NCBI RefSeq assembly: GCF_000210295.1
Contig: NC_026744.1
Location: forward strand, 3,224,001 to 3,288,000
Source: Trypanosoma brucei gambiense DAL972
Lineage: Eukaryota > Euglenozoa > Kinetoplastea > Trypanosomatida > Trypanosomatidae
Direction: 5' to 3'
DNA length: 64,000 nucleotides
Positions within the stretch are counted from its first letter, which is position 1; the number at the start of each line of letters is the position of its first letter. Shown here in pieces: positions 57,688-64,000 of the stretch. The notes beneath the pieces are model-generated. The model did not search any database, had not been told where the DNA came from, and saw only the letters and a program-made list of their open reading frames with translations. A program made the position numbers and the translations under genes.

Positions 57688-58714
57688 ACGAACTCTTCGA
57701 TTGAGTACAAGAAGTGGGGATATATCAAAAACAAAGTGAACTGGAAGAGACAGCGTTGAACTGAAACGGAACAAAACAAGGGCAACTAACGAAATTCTGC
57801 TCTTTGATGGTTTATGTGTGTATGTGTGCTTGTTTTATCTAACTACTCTCATTGGTTAACACGTTGCTCTCCCTCCCTCCCTCCAAGTACATACATGCAT
57901 GTAGACACGCAAATGCATATTTGTACGTGTAACTCTAAAAAAGTAGCGTAACGGATGGTGGCGACGACCGGAGGCTAAACGAAATGTGCGTACGTGTTTG
58001 GACCAACGGTATCCAAGTAGTGGCGCAAAAGAAAGAGGAAGATATTTTCCGTGAAAAAAGAAAGTGATAGAAATGGTAATTTAAGGTGAAAAGAAGATGT
58101 ACATAAAAAGTATATATTTTTATTGTTTGAAATGTGGTGGCGGCTGTGATGCGTTAAGTTGGTGTGAAGAAGTCAGATAGGAGCAAAACAGAACAAAACA
58201 AAGAGAATGGGTGAAAATGGTGGGGAAGGGACCCATACATGTGAGGGGCCGTCAGCTGTTCCGTTACAAGCGGATCCAGTTTGATAATTCTTCTCTTTTC
58301 GGAATGAGGGGGGTGAGTGATGAGTTTCTTTTTTCTTCCCCCTCCCCCTCTTCCACCACATTCTCCCTTAATCCTCTTTTGTATTTACTTCGCTCCATCT
58401 ACTCTACATCGATGGATGCTGCTTCGATGAAAGAGTTTACTTGATGTAATGGAGATGTTGGCCATCGTGCCGCTAATTCACTGCGTGTGGTGGAAAAAAG
58501 AGGTGAAGGCACGTTACAGCTGACTACTGCTCCAGAAGAAGTGCTTGCCATTCCTCCTCATCCAGACGCGGATTCACTGGCTGCGGTTATCGTTAACCAT
58601 TCGATGTCATCTGTGAATGTTCATCTTTTGGTATTTTAAGGGGAAGAAAAATGGAGATGGGCTCCTTTTGTTTGTTTGTTTGTTTTTGCTGTCGGTGCTG
58701 GCGTTGTTTTATTA

Positions 58715-58732
58715 ATATATATATATATATAT
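58715..58732. repeat. TA microsatellite
   Basis: Pure AT/TA run. Confidence 0.8.
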
Positions 58733-59247
58733 CCTTCCTCCGGTCTCATATTTTCTTTTTGTTTGCTTTGTTTCCTTTCTTCATGTCACTTGTTTCCAAT
58801 ATTACTAAGCTCAATTCCCGTTCTAATCCCTCTATTTCCCTCTTCTTTTCTTAATGTTTACTGTCAATTCCCTTTTTAAAGGGTTTCCACCTGTAATGGC
58901 TGCGTTTCGGTAGTCATTTAGTGAGATAAAGAAGAAGGCGTGTGAAGCGGGAGCCAAGTGACGATGAAAAGGGAAAAGGAAAAAAGGGAGGAGTAGTGGG
59001 GTGGTGGAAAGGAGGAGGAGGAGGAAGAGGAGGGGGGGGAAATAAAACAAAAACAAAAACAAATTTTATAGTTTTATTCCCTAGCATCCAGGGAAGTATC
59101 CGCTTTGTCCCCAGAATCTGAGTCCTACTGGCAACTTTAGTCAGGTACGCTAATGTTGGGCAACCCTTGGGATCGGGAAATTTGTTCTTTCTCTCTTGGA
59201 ATTCAGTAGTAAGGTTAAACGCCTTCACGTATATATTTACTATATAT

Positions 59248-59266
59248 ACACACACACACACACACA
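59248..59266. repeat. CA microsatellite
   Basis: Run of CA dinucleotides that follows a TA stretch. Confidence 0.8.
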
Positions 59267-59739
59267 TTTTCTTTTCATCCCTCCTTCCCTCCCCATACAC
59301 GTATACCTTTCCGAACCGCACACTTCTTTCTCCGCCATACTCTGCGTGTTGTGTGTGCATTACTGCTGTGCCAAGGTGTGACATTACGAATGGTTCTATT
59401 TTTGATCGCTTACTTTTACACAGCACTTTGCCGTTTGTCAACGTGAACACATTGTATGCTACGTATTTCTCTACCGTCTTCACTTCTTTCTTTACTTCTT
59501 ATCCTGATTTTTCTTCACAATTTTGTAATCAAATCATCACTAGACTAGAGGTAACAAGTTTGCTTAGAGGAAGTTAACAGTTGGTGAAAGTTAGGAAGGA
59601 AAGTACAAGGGTAAAGTGAGTGTCAAACAAAAGAGTCCGCGTTAAACCTAGCGTAGGTACCCCGAGAAAGAAAAGAGATTAATAAGGAGGTGGAGGTTGA
59701 GGTAAAGTTTCAAGCGAAAAGAGAGAAAGAAAGAGGGAG

Positions 59740-59764
59740 GGAGAGAGAGAGAGAGAGAGAGAGA
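59740..59764. repeat. GA microsatellite
   Basis: Run of GA dinucleotides inside a purine-rich stretch (about 59715-59790). Confidence 0.85.
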
Positions 59765-60069
59765 ACGAAAGGAAAAAAAAGAGGATACCTTTAACTTTTG
59801 TACCTGTGGTGGATCGACGGAAGGGAGCATCAAATAAAGGAAAAGGAGGCAGCTTTTCATTTCCTTAAAGCAACAGGTGTGAAGGAGACACAAAGTTTGC
59901 AACCAACTGGTGGGTCGTATATACGAGGCCCTCAGGTGCGCACACATATAGGAAGGTTTACGTGAGAGGGAAGAACTACTTTATTGTGTTTCTTCACCTC
60001 CCTTCCTTTGCTGTTGCTGTGCTCCTTAACCATCGTTCTTTCAACGATCACATCTAGCGCTTGCGCGTA

Positions 60070-60140
60070 TTTTTTTTTCTTTTTTCGGCTGATTCACACA
60101 TTCAGACGGTGATTTTTTTTTGTTTGTTTGTTTCCTTTAG
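60070..60140 (+). promoter_or_regulatory. Putative spliced-leader acceptor for KKT10
   Basis: T-rich tracts (60069-60086 and 60113-60138) end in TTTAG with AG at 60139-60140, 166 nt before the ATG. Confidence 0.6.
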
Positions 60141-60306
60141 AACACTGCATTAACCCACGGCGATTTCACCCGAAGAGTGAGAAAGAAAACAACAACACCC
60201 GAGGAGACGAAGACAAAGCAAGACACGGAGAGAAAGTACGGCACTTGCTTCGTCTGATAGATCACTAAAACAAGAAACAAAGAGTATTTACTACAAAACA
60301 ACCACA

Positions 60307-61704
60307 ATGGATAGCATAAGCTCTGGTCTAACCCACAGAGCTGGTCTCCAGCAATACCCCTCAGGACTAGTAAATGTCCACGTAAACAACAATCCCAAAA
60401 TCAACAACGGCGCATGTTCCAACATGACACCGAGGGAATCCACAAACAGCGCCCGTCGTTCGGGAAGCAAACGTGACAGAGAAACAGCCGACACTGCTGA
60501 CGACGGCCGCAACAAAAACAATCAATCGATAACAGGAACAACCGCCACCACGACGAGTACTGCAAAACACAGCGAAATGCAACCACCACCAAAGAAAAAG
60601 AAGGTGACGTATGCCCTGCCAAATCAGAGTCGTGAGGAGGGTCACTTCTACGTTGTGTTGGGAGAAGATATCGATGCATCAACGGGTCGCTTTAAAATAC
60701 TATCGCTGCTCGGTGAGGGTACATTCGGGAAAGTTGTGGAAGCATGGGACCGGAAGCGGAAAGAGTATTGTGCGGTAAAAATAGTACGTAATGTGCCAAA
60801 ATACACTCGCGATGCGAAAATTGAAATTCAGTTCATGGAACGTGTTCGACTCTCCGATGTGGAGGACCGTTTCCCTTTAATGAAAATCCAGCGTTACTTC
60901 CAGAATGAAACGGGTCATATGTGTATTGTGATGCCCAAGTACGGGCCATGCTTATTAGATTGGATAATGAAACATGGTCCTTTCAATCATCGCCATTTGG
61001 CACAGATTATCTTCCAAGTTGGTGCGGCACTGGATTACTTCCACACGGAACTTCATCTCATGCATACGGACCTGAAGCCGGAGAATATTTTAATGGAATC
61101 TGGTGATACTTCGGTAGACCCAATGACACACAGAGCATTACCCCCTGAACCATGCCGTGTGCGCATTTGTGATCTCGGCGGTTGTTGTGACGAGCGCCAT
61201 AGCCGCACAGCAATTGTGTCAACACGTCACTACCGCAGTCCTGAAGTTGTGTTGAGCCTTGGATGGATGTATTCAACAGATCTGTGGTCGATGGGATGTA
61301 TCATTTATGAACTTTATACTGGGAAACTGTTGTATGATACTCATGACAATTTGGAGCACCTGCACTTAATGGAGAAGACGCTTGGACGCCTTCCTGCCGA
61401 CTGGTCTGTGCGGTGTGGCACGCAAGAGGCTCGTGACCTCTTTACTGCTGCAGGTACATTACAACCATGCAAAGATCCCAAACATATCGCTCGCATTGCA
61501 CGTGCCCGCCCCGTGCGGGAAGTTATTACTGAACCACTTTTGTGTGACCTCATTCTAAACTTGCTGCATTATGACCGTCAGAGGCGTCTGAATGCTCGAC
61601 AAATGATGAGTCACGCGTATGTGCATAAATACTTTCCCGAGTGCCGCCAGCATCCCAACCACGTGGACAACCGCTCTAAACTCCCCCCAACCCCTGTCAT
61701 GTAA
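60307..61704 (+). CDS. KKT10: KKT10/CLK1-like kinetochore LAMMER kinase
   Basis: A 465-residue CLK/LAMMER-type kinase. A basic, Asn/Thr-rich extension (1-110) precedes the kinase domain: GEGTFGKV (136-143), VAL-type Lys in CAVKIV (K158), HTDLKPEN (H253 to N260), and STRHYRSPEVV (305-315). EHLHLMEKTLG (350-360) is the LAMMER signature. Two cysteines matter: C215 in the hinge (YGPC) and C288 directly before DLG (289-291), so it is a CDXG-type kinase with Leu for the usual Phe. The hinge Cys fits T. brucei CLK1/KKT10, a kinetochore kinase and covalent-inhibitor target. Its near-identical tandem partner KKT19/CLK2 cannot be fully excluded, but it should lie downstream. Confidence 0.87.
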   Translation: MDSISSGLTHRAGLQQYPSGLVNVHVNNNPKINNGACSNMTPRESTNSARRSGSKRDRETADTADDGRNKNNQSITGTTATTTSTAKHSEMQPPPKKKKVTYALPNQSREEGHFYVVLGEDIDASTGRFKILSLLGEGTFGKVVEAWDRKRKEYCAVKIVRNVPKYTRDAKIEIQFMERVRLSDVEDRFPLMKIQRYFQNETGHMCIVMPKYGPCLLDWIMKHGPFNHRHLAQIIFQVGAALDYFHTELHLMHTDLKPENILMESGDTSVDPMTHRALPPEPCRVRICDLGGCCDERHSRTAIVSTRHYRSPEVVLSLGWMYSTDLWSMGCIIYELYTGKLLYDTHDNLEHLHLMEKTLGRLPADWSVRCGTQEARDLFTAAGTLQPCKDPKHIARIARARPVREVITEPLLCDLILNLLHYDRQRRLNARQMMSHAYVHKYFPECRQHPNHVDNRSKLPPTPVM

Positions 61705-64000
61705 TCCGTTGTTAACTAATCTGTGAGATGTTCATTTGAACCATTGTTCAGTTCTTTGAGGTTATGAGCGTTAAATGCTTTTATTCCCTTTGTGTCGGCC
61801 ATTACTCTTTTTTCGTATGTGTGTGCGTGTGTTTGTGTGGAGGGGTTACTTTATTTCATTCATTCCCCTGCCAAGTTGTTCTTTTTTGTTCTGTTTTTGT
61901 TTTGTTTCAGTTGTTTATTGTTGGTTCTTCTCATTTTGTTTTTTGTTGTATGTGTTATGGCGTGCACACGTTGGTGTGATTAAGGTGCCTAAAGGTGATG
62001 AAGGGAGAAAAGGAGATGAGGGAGAAGTTTGTTTTTGTTTTTCTCATTTACAAAAATTTATTTGGTGAAGTGAGCAGGACTTCTTTATTTTCAATGTTTC
62101 AATGACTGCCCCACTGAGTAGTGGAGGTGGGTAATTAATTTAAAAAAAAACAATGAAAAAAATTAGAAAATGGTTGAGCGACCGAAAAGAAACCCCGCTT
62201 TTTCCCGATGCTGTTGCCGATTTTGTTTGAATCCATTGGTGTAAAAGTATTTAGTAAAATGCTCTGTTCGTTTTGTTTTTATCGAATGGAGAATAATTGT
62301 TTGTTGTGGTCTTATTATTATTGTTATCATTTTATATTTCTTCCTTGCTCCACAAATGTACACGCGCAGATCTTCCAGACGTTATTTAAGGAAAGAGAAA
62401 GTGGAAGATATGGTCGACCCTTCACCATTTCAGTAAAACAAAAAAAAGAAAGAAAGAAAACTCGACAAGCGATCGTGCGGCGTTTTTGCAAAAGAAAATA
62501 TGACAGTGGTTAATAGAAGGAACTGACCAGCAAAAAAAAAAAAGGTTAAGTAAGCGAGCGGCAAGCGCATATTTGTTGAGGTTTCGATAAAAATATCAGA
62601 GATATGAATATGGATATGAATTCCAGAGGCAAGTGAGGATTTCCTGTTCTCGTGTTTCTCTGTATGTATTTCCTTTTTTTTTCTCTCTCTCTCTTTGCTG
62701 CCGTTTGCATTTGTGTGGATGAATGTGTCAGTACTTATTCGGTTTCTTTACTCCCCGAAAGGGGCACACATCGACATCAGTTTTGTGGCATTATCTCCGC
62801 CCATTGTTTCACTCTCTTCGTTTGTTTTGTGTTTTGTTCGTGCTTTTTTTTCCACCCCCCCCCAACATTATCGGCACTCAGTTTTATATGCAGCATAAAA
62901 TGGAGATGTTATCTTTATTATTACTGTTATTATTATTATTATTGGTTTTTGTTATTGTTATTGTTCACCACTCCCTTTTCCTCCTCTTTTATACCTCCTT
63001 TTCTTCATCCCTTTTCATTCCCCTCTACAAACATTGAGCTGCAGTTGTGCTTCTCCCATGGCAGGCAGTTCTGAATATTCCTTACAAAGGCTCAGTTCTC
63101 AAACACACGTACGCGCGAGCAGAACCATAAGCGATTGGTGCGCTTTCTGCTTCTTGACTTGCCGTTCGTTCCTGTTGTTTTTTTTTCCCCCTTTCTCTCT
63201 CTCTCTCTCTGTCTGTCTTTCTTTCTTTTTAATATGCCAGATGCGAGAGCGGGGACAAACGCCTTTAAAGTTGTCTAGGTGTATTTTTTCTTTTTTTACC
63301 CTTCTTTATATCTTTTGATTGTTTGTCTGTCCGTTTTATTTATATCCATTTTTAGACAAGTGGTTAATCCTCATTAATCACTTGTGTCAGTTCCCTCCTC
63401 CTCCTCCTCCTTTTCGCTCTTCTGTTTTCGTTTTATTTTTCCTGTTACTTGGAGAACACCCCGTACCAAAACCAACGCGATTTCTGTTTGTTTGTTTGTT
63501 TGTTCCATTTGGTGCATTTGTGTTCGAATGCAGGTTCATATGAAAATACTCACCTCTTTGCTCGGTTTGGTTTGATGTCGTTTTTATTGCTGTTGTTACT
63601 GTTTTTTGATGTTTTTCTTTTTCTTTTCTTCTTCTCTCTCCTCCCTTTCTCTCTTCCGTTATTATTACCATCACCAACCACCATTCGTGTTCCCAGAAAA
63701 ATACCTTTTGTTGAGGTTTAAGCGGCTTTGTGTACTGGTTTTCCTTTTGTGCATATATGTGTGCACGTGTGTTTCTGTGTTTCGGCTTGCCTCCAATAAT
63801 TTCATCCCGCTCTCCCCGCTCTTTTTTTCTTCCCCCTCCCCTTTTGCCATTATTCCTTTCTTTCGTAGCCTTCTTTTCGAGTTTCTCTTGGCCCATCCTC
63901 ACGTTTCTTTTTTCTTTTGTTTTTTTTTTTGGTTCAATGCGGTGGAGTGAAGTGGCTCGAAGGGAAGGGGAAAGAAAGGGAATGTAGAAGTGAAGGGGAG
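61705..64000. other. Long gene-free, pyrimidine-rich right flank
   Basis: About 2.3 kb with no credible gene to the window edge. It contains TTA repeats (62914-62944), CT repeats (about 62681-62696 and 63196-63213), TTTG repeats (about 63486-63504), a C run (about 62858-62865) and many poly-T runs. A long minus-strand frame (63387-63902) is Lys/Glu/Arg-rich, the mirror of these pyrimidine tracts, and is not credible as a gene. Confidence 0.65.
62914..62944. repeat. TTA microsatellite
   Basis: Repeated TTA/ATT units in the 3' flank of the kinase gene. Confidence 0.8.

Larger units (their letters stand above)
57444..60306. other. Very long gene-free region upstream of KKT10
   Basis: About 2.9 kb with no credible coding sequence on either strand. 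It holds TA (58715-58732), GT (57663-57687), CA (59248-59266) and GA (59740-59764) microsatellites, TTTG repeats (about 58671-58686) and poly-T runs. Frames here are repeat-derived. It probably represents the long 3' UTR of the preceding gene and the KKT10 5' UTR. Confidence 0.65.

Noticed and set aside
58914..59483. 189-codon minus-strand frame
   Set aside because: Its hydrophobic and Pro-rich tail reads the reverse of purine repeats (59000-59040); no protein-like domain.
57663..59764. Microsatellite-rich stretch as a centromere or recombination hotspot
   Set aside because: Only short simple repeats (18-25 nt) are present, with no tandem array of longer units.
999..61704. Cell-division gene cluster (kinesin, CHFR, MCM4, CRK12, KKT10) as a functional operon
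   Set aside because: Trypanosome polycistrons are not organised by function, and unrelated genes (transporter, polyphosphate, cryptochrome) are interleaved.
63387..63902. 171-codon minus-strand frame, Lys/Glu/Arg-rich
   Set aside because: It is the reverse complement of long T/C tracts and TTTG repeats, which gives the charged composition.
1..64000. Transposable elements (ingi/RIME, SLACS), VSG, ESAG or RHS genes, tRNA and rRNA
   Set aside because: No reverse transcriptase, endonuclease, VSG or RNA-gene sequence was recognised; ordinary housekeeping content only.

Overview
The window looks like a piece of a kinetoplastid nuclear chromosome, most probably from the Trypanosoma brucei group. 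All convincing genes lie on the + strand, none has a visible intron, and each is preceded by a pyrimidine-rich tract and an AG, as expected for spliced-leader trans-splicing inside one polycistronic transcription unit. Intergenic DNA is rich in homopolymer runs and dinucleotide repeats. Individual genes also point to T. brucei: a CLK/LAMMER kinase with Cys215 in its hinge (KKT10/CLK1), a CRK12-like CDK, and a Vtc4-type polyphosphate polymerase. Their order agrees with what I remember of chromosome 11. No transposon, VSG, RHS, rRNA, tRNA or CRISPR sequence was recognised.

Layout. 1-12.4 kb: the 3' end of an unknown gene, a kinesin-4-like motor, a long gene-free stretch, a CHFR-type ubiquitin ligase (FHA-RING-PBZ), a small membrane protein and a CFAP96-like ciliary protein. 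12.4-27.9 kb: VTC4, mitochondrial HslU, a ubiquitin-specific protease, MCM4, a dynein light intermediate chain and an MFS transporter. 29-37 kb: a TPR/coiled-coil protein, a membrane-anchored protein that resembles an SMP lipid-transfer domain, a small acidic protein and CRK12. 38.9-46.9 kb: a receptor-like protein with a degenerate nucleotide-cyclase domain, a small unknown protein, a RING-H2 protein and a divergent DASH cryptochrome/photolyase. 47-57.4 kb: a small ankyrin protein, a twin-CX9C protein like NDUFAF8, a putative mitochondrial membrane protein, an Rtf1/Plus3 protein, an NPRL3-like GATOR1 subunit and a polytopic membrane protein. 57.4-64 kb: the KKT10-like kinase, flanked by about 2.9 and 2.3 kb of gene-free DNA.

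Trypanosome transcription units are not functional operons, so neighbours need not share a pathway. Even so, many of the products concern chromosome duplication and segregation (MCM4, CRK12, KKT10, CHFR, kinesin), the flagellum and microtubules (CFAP96, dynein LIC), or mitochondria (HslU, the NDUFAF8-like protein, the 242-residue membrane protein). The items most worth following up are the pseudocyclase receptor, the DASH protein that has lost its photolyase residues, the CHFR orthologue that keeps its poly(ADP-ribose)-binding finger, the SMP-like protein, and the NDUFAF8-like and NPRL3-like genes.

Start sites were set at ATG codons. Functions come from motif recognition by eye, not from a search.
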